Notes: generated by a model not told the origin, from the sequence alone. DNA of 59,482 nucleotides from Gammaproteobacteria bacterium (GCA_009928645.1 SACH01000010.1:1-59482); one strand, 5' to 3'; shown: positions 15,510-26,735, counted from the first letter of the stretch. Program-made: numbers and translations.

Positions 15510-18478
15510 GCGGCCTTACCTCCTTCAGGGGATACCGGCAGGGCCAGGATCGCCTCCTGCCGCGCGCGGCGGCGAGCGCGGGCGCGCCGGTCCAGGACAT
15601 AGACCAGGGCCAGGCCACCCAGGGACAGAGCATAGTTCAGGTATTCCCAGAACATCTGCGCCTCGCGGTCCAGGGGGGCGAGCATCCGCGAGTACTGGCC
15701 GCGACCCCGCAGGTTGAGCAGACCACGGTCCTCCAACATCCAGTCCACGGCGTTCTCCATCAGTTCCACCGGCTTGAGGTAGCGCGTCCCGGTCGCCTGG
15801 GCAGCGAGATCCAGGGCGGTGTCGGAGACGAAGGTCGAGGAGCCGATGAGGACGATCCGTGCCGAGGGCGGGGAGGTCTCGACCATGCCGGAGATGCGGG
15901 TCTGGGTTTCTTCTGGCTCATTGGCACCCGCCTCCTCCATCGGGTCGCTGCTCTCCCCGGCAGCCTGCCCGCTCGCCGGCCCCTCCTTGGCCTGGAGCAA
16001 GGGCGAGGGTTTGCCCTTGAAGAAGGAGGTGAAGCGACCCTCCACCGCCACCGCCAGCACCTCGGCCTGGCGCGCCTCGCCGGGGGCGAAACCCGTCTGG
16101 GGATAGCGCTGGAAGTCGGGCTGGATCTGCGGTGAGGCGGAGGTCCAGGATTCGTCGGAACTGCGGATGAGGCGGGACAGGGTGCGACCCTGGTTCTTGG
16201 CCTCGTCGATGGCCAGGGGCGCGACCCAGTTGAGGGTGAGCTGGCCCAGGCCGCTGGTGATGCCGGAACCGGGGTCGAGCTGGTCCCCGCGCACGTCAGG
16301 GAAGAAGGGGTAGGCCAGGGCCTGCACCTCCTGCACCGTGAAACCGCCAATGCGCCGCTCCACCGGGATGGGGAAGGGGGTGTTCTGGGGGTCGAGGACC
16401 AGGGCCTCGCGGACCTCCAGTCCCTGGGCCTGGAGCCAGTCCTCCAGCCCGGAGGGCGCCTGGGTGGCACCGATGGCCCCCTGACCGAGCTGGATGTCGT
16501 AGCCGTTGGTGGCCAGCACCAGGGCGCCGCCCTGCATCAGGTACTGGTCGATGGCGAAGACGGCCTTGGCCGACAGATTGCGGGGGCCGACCACCAGCAA
16601 CAGGTCCGTGTCCGGCGGCACCTGACCGCTCTCCAGGTCGGCCTTGATCACCCGGGCGTTCTCCTTGAGCTTGTCCTCCAGGAAGCTGAAGTCCGACTGG
16701 CCCATGTCCATGCCCATCGCCAGCGCCATGGGTTCGGCCGCCGGGGTGGCCAGGGCGATGGTGCGCAGCATCCCCGGGGAGAAGCGCTTGAGGGCCGCTT
16801 CCAGGGCGGTCTTCAGGGCCTCCTTGTTCAGGCCCTCCGGCAGGGGCACCGGCACCCTCTGGTCGCCGGACTCCAGGACCATGTAGAAATAAAAGTGGTT
16901 GGGGTCGAGCAGATCCACCGCCAGGGGCTGGAAGCCATATTGCTCCAGGATCTCCTGGGCCAGTTGCCCGCCGTTGGCGTCGGGATCGGCGATCTCGACC
17001 TTGAGCTTGCCGCCGGACCGGCTGGCGAGCTCGTCGGTCAGGGCCCTGAGGTCCGCGGCCAGGGTGTCGAGGGGTTGGGGCAGCCGGGAAGGGGCGGAGA
17101 CGAAGCCCTTGAACACCACCGGCTGGCGCAGGCCGGCGAACAGATCGCCGCCGGCCTGATAGGCGTAGAGCGCCTTCTTGAGGGTGCGGGTCAGGTCGTA
17201 CTCGGGGTTGCGCAGTCGCACCTCCAGCTCCCCATCCGGGCGGACCTTGACCTCGATGAGGTCGCGGAAGCCCAGCTTTTCGTACTGGTCGCCATAGCGC
17301 ACCAGGACGTCGAAATAGGAGTTGACCACCGAGGCCTGGTACTTGCTGGCGGTCTGGAAGGCCACCGGCTTGATGCCATACTTCTCCCCGGCCTCCTGTT
17401 CCAGCTCCGGCGACTCCAGGGGGTCGACGAACTCCACCCGGATCAGTCCCTGGCCCGCCACCTCGTACTCCTTGAGCAGATCACGGAGCTGGGGCACCAG
17501 GGGGGCGAGCTCCGGATGGGTCTGGGCGCTGAAGTAACCGCGGATCAGCAGGGGCTCCCGCAACTGACCCAGATAGGTCCGCGTGGCGTCGGAGATGGTA
17601 TAGACCTGGCCCTGGGTCAGGTCCAGGCGCAGCCCACCCAGGGGATGCAGCCAGAGGTTGCCGGCCGCGAAGTTGGCGATGAACAGCCCCAAGACCCAGC
17701 CCCAGGCCCGATGGTGGCGCCGATCGGCCCGGTCGGTGGCCCAGCGTAGCCGTTCCAGGGTGTAAACGTTGAGGGTCAGGAAAATGCCCATCAGCGACAG
17801 GTAGTAGTAGAAGTCCCGGGGGTCGATGACGCCACGGGTGATGGACTCGAAGCGTGCGCCCGAGCCGATCAGCTTGAGCACCTCCGCCGCCTGGGTGCCG
17901 AAGAGCCCGGCGACGGTGTCGGACCCGAGCAGGAAGAGCAGACCGCAGGCTGCCACCGCCCCGATGAGGGCGACGATCTGATTATCGGTGCGGGCGGAGA
18001 TGAAAAGGCCGATGGCGATATAGGCGCCCCCCAGCAGCAGGGAGGCCAGATAGGCCCCCAGTACCGGCCCCCAGTCCAGGGGCCCGAGCAGGGATACCGT
18101 CAGGGGCAAAGGCAGGGTCAGGGCCAGGGCCACGGCCACCAGGGCGAAGCTGCCCAGGAACTTGCCCAGCACCAGTTGCAGGGAGGATACCGGCAGGGTG
18201 AAGAGCAGCTCCAGGGTGCCGGCGCGGCGTTCCTCACTCCAGGCGCGCATGGTCAAGGCGGCGACCAGGAAGATCAGCAGCACCGGCATCCACTGGAACA
18301 GGGGCCGGGCGTCGGCGATGTTGCGGGAAAAGAAGGTCTCCACCCAGAAGAAGACGAAGAGGGAGACGGTCAGGAAGGCGCCGAGGAAAATGTAGGCCAC
18401 CGGCGAGGCGAAGAAGGCGGCGAATTCCCGGGCGGCGATCTTCAGGACATGGGACTCGGCGCGGTGGGCGTTATCCAT
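15506..18478 (-). CDS. Fused ABC-2 permease and GldG-like substrate-handling protein
   Basis: A 990-residue fusion. Residues 1-260 are an ABC-2 permease of GldF type with six or so membrane helices; REFAAFFASPVAYIFLGAFL, WSEERRAGTLELLFTLPVS and ISARTDNQIVALIGAVAACG are typical. After another helix near residue 270, a GldG-like periplasmic region follows (DUF7088/ABC-type unknown-transport domain: LRLDLTQGQVYTISDATRTY, then GYFSAQTHPELAPLVPQL and LLVVGPRNLSAKAVFAIDQY). The C-terminus is a last helix (YALSLGGLALVYVLDRRARA). A Glu/Gly-rich insertion lies near residue 840. GldF and GldG are usually separate genes. It overlaps the ATPase gene by 8 bases. Confidence 0.9.
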   Translation of the reverse strand: MDNAHRAESHVLKIAAREFAAFFASPVAYIFLGAFLTVSLFVFFWVETFFSRNIADARPLFQWMPVLLIFLVAALTMRAWSEERRAGTLELLFTLPVSSLQLVLGKFLGSFALVAVALALTLPLPLTVSLLGPLDWGPVLGAYLASLLLGGAYIAIGLFISARTDNQIVALIGAVAACGLLFLLGSDTVAGLFGTQAAEVLKLIGSGARFESITRGVIDPRDFYYYLSLMGIFLTLNVYTLERLRWATDRADRRHHRAWGWVLGLFIANFAAGNLWLHPLGGLRLDLTQGQVYTISDATRTYLGQLREPLLIRGYFSAQTHPELAPLVPQLRDLLKEYEVAGQGLIRVEFVDPLESPELEQEAGEKYGIKPVAFQTASKYQASVVNSYFDVLVRYGDQYEKLGFRDLIEVKVRPDGELEVRLRNPEYDLTRTLKKALYAYQAGGDLFAGLRQPVVFKGFVSAPSRLPQPLDTLAADLRALTDELASRSGGKLKVEIADPDANGGQLAQEILEQYGFQPLAVDLLDPNHFYFYMVLESGDQRVPVPLPEGLNKEALKTALEAALKRFSPGMLRTIALATPAAEPMALAMGMDMGQSDFSFLEDKLKENARVIKADLESGQVPPDTDLLLVVGPRNLSAKAVFAIDQYLMQGGALVLATNGYDIQLGQGAIGATQAPSGLEDWLQAQGLEVREALVLDPQNTPFPIPVERRIGGFTVQEVQALAYPFFPDVRGDQLDPGSGITSGLGQLTLNWVAPLAIDEAKNQGRTLSRLIRSSDESWTSASPQIQPDFQRYPQTGFAPGEARQAEVLAVAVEGRFTSFFKGKPSPLLQAKEGPASGQAAGESSDPMEEAGANEPEETQTRISGMVETSPPSARIVLIGSSTFVSDTALDLAAQATGTRYLKPVELMENAVDWMLEDRGLLNLRGRGQYSRMLAPLDREAQMFWEYLNYALSLGGLALVYVLDRRARARRRARQEAILALPVSPEGGKAA

Positions 18479-19436
18479 GGCGCGCCTCCCCCAGGGGCTG
18501 GTCGTCGAGTTCGCGGAACAGGGTTTCCAGATCGCGGGTGCGGGGCTGGAGGGTGAAGAGCTGGCAGCCCCCGTGCGTCACCGCCTGGGCTACCTGGGGG
18601 GCGATCACCAGCGGGTCGTTGGCCGCGGCTGCGGAACCAAGATCCAGGTCGAGCAGGTACTCGTGCCGTTCCGCCGTCGTTGGGCGGTGCTGGATGGCGG
18701 TAATGGCGGGAATCGTCCGCAGCAGGGGTTCGACCGTTGCCGGGCTCCGGTCCACCACCAGGCTCAGTTGCCGCGTCCTATTCAGGTCCGCCAGGCGGGC
18801 GTCCAGGACTAGGGCGCCGGCGCGCAGGATCAGCACCCGGTCGCACACCGCCTGCACCTCCTGGAGGATGTGGGTGGAGAGGATGACCGTGGCCTCCCGG
18901 GCCAGGTCGCGGATCAGGATGCGCATCTGCTGGATCTGCGCCGGGTCCAGGCCGTTGGTGGGCTCGTCGAGGATTAGCAACCTGGGTCGATGGAGGATGG
19001 CCTGGGCGACGCCGACCCGCTGCCGATAGCCCCGCGACAGGGTGGCGATAGGTTCCAGGGCCTTGGCCTCCAGCCAGGTTCGGGCGATGGCGCGGCGGAT
19101 AAGACCCGGGCGCTGGGCCCCAGGCACCCCGTGTAGGCCGGCCTGGTAATCGAGATAGTCGATCACCGTCATCTCGGGGTAGAGGGGGCAGTTCTCCGGC
19201 AGGTAGCCGATCAGGGACTGGACCGCCTGGCGCCGCGTCTGAATGTCCTGGCCGTCGATGTGGATGGTGCCGGCGGAGGGCTCAAGAAAGCCGGTGAGCA
19301 TCTTCATGATGGTGGTCTTGCCCGCGCCATTGTGGCCGAGCAGCCCCACCACCTCGCCGTGCCCGATCGCGAAGCTCACCTCCGCGACGGCCCGGAAGCT
19401 GTCGTAGCTGCGTGAAAGTCTTTCGACCTGAATCAT
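18471..19436 (-). CDS. ABC transporter ATP-binding protein (GldA-like)
   Basis: A 321-residue protein from the ATG at 19436. Walker A is GHNGAGKTT, the signature is LSRGYRQRVG, Walker B is LLILDEPTNGLDPAQ and the switch is STHILQEV, all intact. The Q-loop region reads IGYLPENCPLYPEMTV, typical of ABC-2 exporters. A C-terminal 100-residue extension (LSLVVDRSPATVEPLLRTIP) is common in this subfamily. With the two genes that follow it makes a three-gene exporter operon. Substrate unknown; in Bacteroidetes the homologues serve gliding, but in Proteobacteria no role is settled. Confidence 0.93.
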   Translation of the reverse strand: MIQVERLSRSYDSFRAVAEVSFAIGHGEVVGLLGHNGAGKTTIMKMLTGFLEPSAGTIHIDGQDIQTRRQAVQSLIGYLPENCPLYPEMTVIDYLDYQAGLHGVPGAQRPGLIRRAIARTWLEAKALEPIATLSRGYRQRVGVAQAILHRPRLLILDEPTNGLDPAQIQQMRILIRDLAREATVILSTHILQEVQAVCDRVLILRAGALVLDARLADLNRTRQLSLVVDRSPATVEPLLRTIPAITAIQHRPTTAERHEYLLDLDLGSAAAANDPLVIAPQVAQAVTHGGCQLFTLQPRTRDLETLFRELDDQPLGEARHG

Positions 19437-19764
19437 GGGTTCTCTCTTGCTGAATGATGCATGCCGTGCCGCGCGGGGATGGTTGAAGGGACGGATGAAA
19501 ACGGGGACCGGCAGGATCACGGGCACCGTAGGGGACGGATCTGGTGGCGTGTCAGATGCCAGCCGTTGCCGTCATCATCGGGGGCGTGACGCGAACCCCA
19601 ATGGCGGCAAGGACGAAGCCCCCATAGGACGAGGCGCCGGTCAACGGTGCTGAAAGACAGGTCCGGCGCTGAAAAGTTTCCACTCCGCTGGCCAGGTCCA
19701 TGGGTCCTGCGCCGAACCCTGGCCAGATCTTGAGCGGCAGGCTGCTCCAGATTCTGGTCAGACC
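19437..19764. other. Spacer between two minus-strand operons, no gene seen
   Basis: Contains the likely promoter region of the ABC operon and the end of the deaminase operon. CAGCGCCGGACC-type GC-rich inverted stretches occur near 19640-19670, and a short imperfect direct repeat (TGAGCGGCAGGCTGCTC and TTAAGCGGCAGGCTGCTC) occurs at 19732-19785, the second part running into the 3' end of the next gene. I found no convincing gene. Confidence 0.5.
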
Positions 19765-21099
19765 TTAAGCGGCAGGCTGCTCTAGGGAGCGGCGGATGCG
19801 CTTGGCGATGCGGTTGACCCGCTCCATGATCGCCCCCTCGTTAAGGGTCAGCAGTTGCCGGTCGCGCATCACCAGGCGGCCGTTGATGAGGACGGTCTTC
19901 ACGTCCGCCCCGGTGACGGCGTAGATCAGATGGGAATAGGGGTGGTACAGGGGGGTCAGGTGCGGGCGCTGGCAGTCGATGAGGATTACGTCGGCCTTGA
20001 GCCCCGGCCGCAGGCTGCCGGTGACGCCATCCAGACCCAGGACCCGGGCGCCCTCGCGGGTAGCCATGGCTACCACCGCCGGGGCGGGCAGCAGGGTCGG
20101 GTCCAGGTGCCGGACCTTTTCTAGCTTGGCCGCGGTGTCCATCTCCTGAAAGAGATCCAGGTCATTATTGCTGGCGCAGCCGTCGGTGCCCAGGCCCACC
20201 GGGATGCCCGCCGCCAGCATGCGCGAGACCGGGGCGAAACCGGAGGCGAGCTTCATGTTGCTCTCCGGGTTGTAGACCACCTTGCAGCCCTGATCGGCGA
20301 AGAGGCGGATGTCCTCGTCCTCGAAGGCGACACAGTGGAAGGCGATCAGGCGTTCGTCCAGACAGCCCAGCCGTTGCAGGTAGGGGACCGCCCCCTGGCC
20401 GACCTTGGCCTCGATCTGGGCCTTTTCCGCCTGGTTTTCCAGCAGATGGAGCGCCAGGGGGGCGGCGAATTCCCGTGCCAGGTCCCGGGCCTGGACCAGG
20501 AGCGGCTCCGAGCAGGTGTACAGGGCATGGGGCTCGACCGCGATTCGGACCAGGGGATCATCGGCGTAACGTTCCAGGAGCCGGCGGGTGTAGGCCAGGC
20601 CTGCCGCGGGGGTCGGGTAACTCGGCGAGGGGAAGTCGTACAGCACCTCGCCCAGGAGGCAGCGCATCCCCGCCTCCTTGGCTGCTCGAGCCGTTTCTTC
20701 CTCGAAGATGTACATGTCGCAGAAGCAGGTCGTGCCGGACCTGATCATCTCCACGCAGGCCAGCAGGCTGCCCCAGTAGGCCAGCTCCGGGTCCACGTTG
20801 CGGGCCTCGGCGGGGAAGATGTAATCGTTCAACCAGTCCATGAGCGGCAGATCGTCGGCGAGGCCGCGGAAGCAGGTCATGGCCGCATGGGTATGGCTAT
20901 TGATCAGGCCGGGCATGATCAGGCAGCCCCGGCCGTCGATAACGTGGGGGCTGGTGAAGCGGGCGCGCAGCTCCGCCGCGGTGCCGACGGCGAGGAGGGT
21001 GTCGCCCTGGATGGCCAGGGCGCCGTCCTCGATCTGCGTCATGGCGTCATCCAGGCACAGCAGGGTGCCGCCCAGGATCAGGGTATCCACGTCGTGCAT
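19765..21099 (-). CDS. TRZ/ATZ family amidohydrolase (methylthioadenosine/S-adenosylhomocysteine deaminase-like), copy 1
   Basis: A 444-residue metal-dependent amidohydrolase. The HxH metal motif is in MPGLINSHTHAAM; further ligands and catalytic residues are His in AVEPHALYTC, Glu/His in ALHLLENQAEK, His in LIAFHCVAF and Asp in VGLGTDGCASNND. It should deaminate 5'-methylthioadenosine (or SAH) to the inosine form in the cytoplasm. It lies 20 bases downstream of a paralogue of the same length and close to mtnA, which fits the MTA to methylthioinosine to methylthioribose-phosphate route. Note the VHLHE-type metal site is changed here to LHLLENQ, while copy 2 keeps HIHLHET, so specificity may differ. 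Confidence 0.85.
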   Translation of the reverse strand: MHDVDTLILGGTLLCLDDAMTQIEDGALAIQGDTLLAVGTAAELRARFTSPHVIDGRGCLIMPGLINSHTHAAMTCFRGLADDLPLMDWLNDYIFPAEARNVDPELAYWGSLLACVEMIRSGTTCFCDMYIFEEETARAAKEAGMRCLLGEVLYDFPSPSYPTPAAGLAYTRRLLERYADDPLVRIAVEPHALYTCSEPLLVQARDLAREFAAPLALHLLENQAEKAQIEAKVGQGAVPYLQRLGCLDERLIAFHCVAFEDEDIRLFADQGCKVVYNPESNMKLASGFAPVSRMLAAGIPVGLGTDGCASNNDLDLFQEMDTAAKLEKVRHLDPTLLPAPAVVAMATREGARVLGLDGVTGSLRPGLKADVILIDCQRPHLTPLYHPYSHLIYAVTGADVKTVLINGRLVMRDRQLLTLNEGAIMERVNRIAKRIRRSLEQPAA

Positions 21100-21119
21100 G
21101 GGGTCAGGTTCCTTAGGGG

Positions 21120-22454
21120 TCAGGTGGAAGATCTATCGGGGGCGCCGGCGATTTGCCGCCCCCAGTAGCGGGCCTCGTCGAGGATCTCCGCGACATCGAG
21201 CTCGGTGGGTTGGCCATCCCGCAGCAGGTGGCGACCGGCCACCCAGGCGTGGCGCACCTGGGAGCGGCTAGCTGCGTAGACGAGTTGGGACACGGGGTTG
21301 TAGACCGGCTGGGTCTCGGGTTGGCTGAGGTCCACGGCGATCAGATCGGCCGATTTGCCTGGCTCCAGGGAGCCCGTCTCCTCCGCCAGGCCCAGGGCCC
21401 GGGCGGCGTCGATGGTGGCTAGGCGCAGGGCCTGGTGGGCGGGCAGGGCGGCGGGGGAGCCGGCCACGCCCTTGGCGAGGAGGGCGGCGGTCCGCAGTTC
21501 CCCCAGCATGTCCAGGTCGTTGTTGCTGGCGGCCCCGTCCGTGCCCAGGGCGACATTGACCCCGGCCGCCTTGAGGCGGGCCACCGGACTGAAGCCGCTG
21601 GCCAGCTTGAGCTGGGATTCGGGACAGTGGATGACCTGGCAGCCGGTGGCGGCCAGGAGCTCGATCTCATCCGCCGTGACCTGGGTCATGTGCACGGCGA
21701 TCAGCCGCGGCCCCAGCAGCCCCAGACGTTCCAGGCGACGGAGGGGGCGCATGCCGTGGACGCGCTGGGACTGGGCGATCTCGTCGGCGGTCTCGTGGAG
21801 ATGGATATGGATGGGCACCCCCAGGTCTTCCGCCAGGGTCCGGACCCGGGTCAGGGGCTCATCGGCGACGCTGTAAGGGGCGTGGGGGGCGAAGGCGGTG
21901 CGGATCAGGGGATGGCCCCGGTACCGCTCATGCAGGGCCAGCCCCTGGCGCAGGTACTGGTCCGGTCCCTCGGCGTACACGGTGGGAAAGTCGAGCAGGA
22001 TCATGCCGATCAGGGCGCGCATCCCGGTCTCCGCCAGGACCTCGGCGGTGACCTCCGGGAAGTAATACATGTCGTTGCAGCACAGGGTGCCGCCGCGCAG
22101 CATCTCCAGGGCCGCCAGGTGGGTGCCGGCGCGGATCAGTTCGGGGCAGACCCAGCGCTGCTCCGCCGGCCAGATGTGGGCCTGGAGCCAGGTCATCAGC
22201 GGCAGATCGTCCGCCAGCCCGCGCAGCAGGACCATGGCGGCGTGGGTGTGGGCATTGATGAAGCCCGGCAGCAGGACATGGCCGGGCAGGTCCTGGGCGC
22301 GGGCGGACGGGTAGCGCTGACGGGCCAGGGTGCTGGGCAGGACCGCCAGGATGCGCCCACCGCCGATGACCACGGCATGGTCGGCGAGGACCGCGTCCTG
22401 GGGGTCCATCGGCAGGACCCAGGAGGCATGGAGGACGAGATCGGCGGGGGTCAT
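21120..22454 (-). CDS. TRZ/ATZ family amidohydrolase (methylthioadenosine/S-adenosylhomocysteine deaminase-like), copy 2
   Basis: A 444-residue paralogue of the next gene downstream. It has LLPGFINAHTHAAMVLLRGL with the HxH site, AFAPHAPYSVADEPL, HIHLHETADEI, RLIAVHMTQV and ALGTDGAASNNDLDML. The whole TRZ/ATZ metal site is canonical, closer to characterised MTA/SAH deaminases than copy 1. The start is the ATG at 22454, in a divergent arrangement with mtnA 277 bases away. The function is to convert methylthioadenosine from polyamine synthesis or quorum-signal synthesis to methylthioinosine for salvage; the required phosphorylase is not in this window. Confidence 0.88.
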   Translation of the reverse strand: MTPADLVLHASWVLPMDPQDAVLADHAVVIGGGRILAVLPSTLARQRYPSARAQDLPGHVLLPGFINAHTHAAMVLLRGLADDLPLMTWLQAHIWPAEQRWVCPELIRAGTHLAALEMLRGGTLCCNDMYYFPEVTAEVLAETGMRALIGMILLDFPTVYAEGPDQYLRQGLALHERYRGHPLIRTAFAPHAPYSVADEPLTRVRTLAEDLGVPIHIHLHETADEIAQSQRVHGMRPLRRLERLGLLGPRLIAVHMTQVTADEIELLAATGCQVIHCPESQLKLASGFSPVARLKAAGVNVALGTDGAASNNDLDMLGELRTAALLAKGVAGSPAALPAHQALRLATIDAARALGLAEETGSLEPGKSADLIAVDLSQPETQPVYNPVSQLVYAASRSQVRHAWVAGRHLLRDGQPTELDVAEILDEARYWGRQIAGAPDRSST

Positions 22455-22731
22455 GGCGTTGCGATGAAAGGCGATGCGAATTCAGGTTTTCACGAAGGCC
22501 AGATAGGTTGTGAAAGCATCTCTGGCTCTTCACCAGCGCTGAATTGATCATCCAGCGCGCTAACTTGGTCATCCGGTTGGCTGAGATGGATAAAGGTTTC
22601 CCGTTGGTTGGGCTCTGGCGTGGCGATGAGGGGGTTGTAACGACCGCTACCCTGGCTCCAGCCCAGGCGGAACTTTGCGCCGCGGGGCGCCTGGTTCAAA
22701 ATGGCCGCCAATTTGCCACAGGAACCGCCCC

Positions 22732-24081
<1,350 letters not shown>

Positions 24082-24226
24082 GACCCCGTCGGGCCGGCAG
24101 CAGCCATGCTGGCATCGGCTGGTCGCTGAACCGTGTCGCTAACTTTGCTCCCCATTCTCCCTTGAGCGAGCGCTGTTGAGTCGGGTACCCAAGTTCTTTT
24201 CGGTTAAATCAACCTACCCCTCATCA

Positions 24227-25447
24227 TTAACGCCAGGTGGCGCGGCGGTGCTGGAAATCTCTGAGGATCTTTTCCAGAATCTCAGACCGATCAATGTTGT
24301 CATTCTGATTCAGTTGCCTCTGCCCGGCGGCCACCAGTTCAGCCCGCAGGCTGGGTTGGGTGATCAAATGGTGCAGGTGGGTTGCCAGGGAGGCCGGGTC
24401 CTGCAAATCCATCAGCAATGCCGCCGCACCCACCTGTTCCCGCAGGCCGGCTTTATCGGGATAGAGAACCGGGACGCCTAGGGCGAAGGCCTCCAGGGGC
24501 GGCAGGTTGGTGGGACCGAAGTAGGAGGGCATGACCAGGGCCAGGGACTGGCGGTAGAGATATGGCAGCTCCTCGTCCGGGACGAAACCGGCGAAGCGAA
24601 CGATCTCCGTCAGCCCCAGACGGGCCGTCACCTCCTTGACATGGGGAAGATTGCCCTTGTCCCCCCCGGCGAGGATGGCGCCGATGCGATGGCCAAAGCG
24701 TTCGGCGAGCCGTTGGAGACCCTGCAATAGATAAACGTGGTTTTTGTGCGCCCAGAATTGGGCGGGGTAAAAGACATAGGGGACGGAGAGGGCGTACTTG
24801 CTCCCGATGTCAATGAAGCCGGCCCGGTAGTCATCCTCCGTGATGCGGGTGCCCGGCGCCGGGGCGAAGGGCATCACCTGGACGCGCTCCGGGTCCAGGC
24901 CATAGCGGCGGCAGGCGTGGACGCGGCTGGCTTCCGCGTCCACCAGCACCGCGGTGGCCTTGGGCAGGATGCGGTGATAGAACCGCTCCCGGACCTCGAA
25001 TTCCCAGTTGAGGCGCACCTCGGGGAATTCCGGATCATCCCGATGACACAAGTCCCAGATCGTGGTGATGTAGTTGAGGTGCTCCAGGTCCCCCGCCAGG
25101 CCAGTGGGCGACAGGAAGTAGAGGAGGTCGATCCCCTGGCGGGTGAAAAATGCCTCGAAGGCATTTGCCCCCAGCAAGCGCTTCATCAGGATCAGCCAGG
25201 AGGGATGCCCGATCAGCCGGCGGGCCTTCATGGCCGCCTGGCGGGGCAGGGAAAAGCCGAGGTATCGGGCGGGGATACCAAAACGGCTTAGGGTGGGGAC
25301 ATTGTCGGGGAGGGTGGTGAAAAACACCGGCTCGACCAGGTCGGGACTGAGCCCCTGCACGACCTGGGCGGCGTTGAGGGCCTGCTGGTAGCCGCCCCCT
25401 TCATGGATGTGTTGATCGAACAGGACGCCAAGTCTTACTGGTCGCAA
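24227..25447 (-). CDS. Glycosyltransferase, GT4/GT1 type (GT-B fold)
   Basis: A 406-residue protein starting at a TTG with GGAGAT upstream. The C-terminal Rossmann domain has the retaining GT4 features: YVFYPAQFWAHKNHVYLLQG, VRFAGFVPDEELPYLYRQS and the acidic donor motif SYFGPTNLPPLEAFALGVPV. The N-terminus (LGVLFDQHIHEGGGYQQALN) is the acceptor domain. It is expected to add a sugar to a lipid-linked surface glycan on the cytoplasmic membrane face. It is the last gene of the minus-strand polysaccharide cluster and faces mtnA tail to tail. Sugar specificity cannot be read. Confidence 0.88.
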   Translation of the reverse strand: MRPVRLGVLFDQHIHEGGGYQQALNAAQVVQGLSPDLVEPVFFTTLPDNVPTLSRFGIPARYLGFSLPRQAAMKARRLIGHPSWLILMKRLLGANAFEAFFTRQGIDLLYFLSPTGLAGDLEHLNYITTIWDLCHRDDPEFPEVRLNWEFEVRERFYHRILPKATAVLVDAEASRVHACRRYGLDPERVQVMPFAPAPGTRITEDDYRAGFIDIGSKYALSVPYVFYPAQFWAHKNHVYLLQGLQRLAERFGHRIGAILAGGDKGNLPHVKEVTARLGLTEIVRFAGFVPDEELPYLYRQSLALVMPSYFGPTNLPPLEAFALGVPVLYPDKAGLREQVGAAALLMDLQDPASLATHLHHLITQPSLRAELVAAGQRQLNQNDNIDRSEILEKILRDFQHRRATWR

Positions 25448-25625
25448 GGAGGGATCTCCCGTGGCAAATGGACCCGTTCCGGTTCCCGATGGGCGCCGGA
25501 GGAGGTCCGGTCAATCCGGCCAATCCGGAAAGTCATGAATGGCCAGTTTCCTGGCACATCCAAGGCATCCAGGACATCTAAGCTATCCAAGACATTGTGG
25601 CCCGCGGGCACCTCTTGGCTGCGCC

Positions 25626-26735
25626 TCAGGCCAGGGCAACCCGCACGGCGGCGGCAACCGCTTCCATCTGGGCCGCCGTCAGGGCCAGACCGCTGGGAAG
25701 GTAAAAGCCGCGCCGGTACAGCCGTTCCGCTACGGGATGGGAGTCGGCGGCGAAGAGCCCCCGGTCACGCAGGACGGGTTGCCGATGCATGGGGTAGAAG
25801 AAAGGGCGGGTGCCGATACCCAAGGCCCCCAGGCGCTGCATGGCGCCCTCCGCGTCCAGGGGATGCCCGTCGCTCAGAACCAGACCGTAGACCCAGTAGA
25901 TGTTGTCCGCGTAGTCGGTCCTGGCCAGGGGCAGTTGCACGCCGGGAAGGTCCGCGAGCAGCGAGCCATAGGCTTGACCCATGCGGCGTTTGCGGGCCAC
26001 GAATTCGTCCAGCCGCTCCAGTTGGGCCAGGCCCAGGGCGGCCTGGAGATTGGTCATGCGCAGATTCCACCCCAAGCGCTCGTGGACGAAGCGCTTGCGC
26101 GGCAGAAAGCAGAGGTTGCGCAGGCCCCGGCAGGCCTCGGCCAGGTCATCGTCGTCGGTGAGGATCATGCCGCCCTCGCCGGTGGTGACGTGCTTGTTGG
26201 GATAGAAGCTGACGGTGCTGATGTCGCCAAAACCACCGCAGGGGCAGCCGCGGTAGGTCTGGCCGATCATCTCCGCAGCGTCCTCGATCACCTTGAGACC
26301 ATGGCGGCGGGCGAAGTCGAGGAGGGGGTCCAGGTCCACCGGCAGGCCATAGATGTGTACCGCCATGATCGCCCTGGTGCGGGGAGTGATCAGGGCCTCG
26401 AGCCGTGACACGTCCATGTTCCAGGTATCCGGGTCGCTGTCCACCAGCACCGGGATGGCCCCGGCGCGGACGATCTGGTTGATGCAGGAGATAATGGTAA
26501 AGGTCGGAAGGATCACCTCGTCCCCGGGCCCGATGCCCAGGGCCTCGACGGCGGCGTCCAGGGCCGCGGTGCCATTGCTGACGGCGATGCCGTGTTTGCG
26601 GCCGACCCGGGCGGCGAAGGCCTGCTCGAAGCGGGTGACGAAGGGGCCCTCCGAGGAGATCCAGCCAGTGTCGATACACTCGGCCAGGTAGCTCTTCTCG
26701 TTGCCATCGAGCAGGGGTTCGTTGACGGGGATCAT
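25626..26735 (-). CDS. DegT/DnrJ/EryC1/StrS aminotransferase (perosamine synthase-like)
   Basis: A 369-residue PLP enzyme of the sugar aminotransferase family. MIPVNEPLLDGNEKSYLAEC followed by GWISSEGPFVTRFEQAF is typical of GDP-perosamine synthase-like members. Then come HGIAVSNGTAALDAAVEALG, PTFTIISCINQIV, DAAEMIGQTYRG and the PLP lysine in SFYPNKHVTTGEGG. It would transfer an amino group from glutamate to a nucleotide 4-keto-sugar for a surface glycan. Substrate assignment to perosamine is by resemblance only. It is separated by 153 bases from the methyltransferase gene upstream. Confidence 0.9.
   Translation of the reverse strand: MIPVNEPLLDGNEKSYLAECIDTGWISSEGPFVTRFEQAFAARVGRKHGIAVSNGTAALDAAVEALGIGPGDEVILPTFTIISCINQIVRAGAIPVLVDSDPDTWNMDVSRLEALITPRTRAIMAVHIYGLPVDLDPLLDFARRHGLKVIEDAAEMIGQTYRGCPCGGFGDISTVSFYPNKHVTTGEGGMILTDDDDLAEACRGLRNLCFLPRKRFVHERLGWNLRMTNLQAALGLAQLERLDEFVARKRRMGQAYGSLLADLPGVQLPLARTDYADNIYWVYGLVLSDGHPLDAEGAMQRLGALGIGTRPFFYPMHRQPVLRDRGLFAADSHPVAERLYRRGFYLPSGLALTAAQMEAVAAAVRVALA

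Noticed and set aside
22455-22731. A SAM riboswitch between the deaminase and mtnA genes
   Set aside because: No conserved SAM aptamer stems are recognisable.
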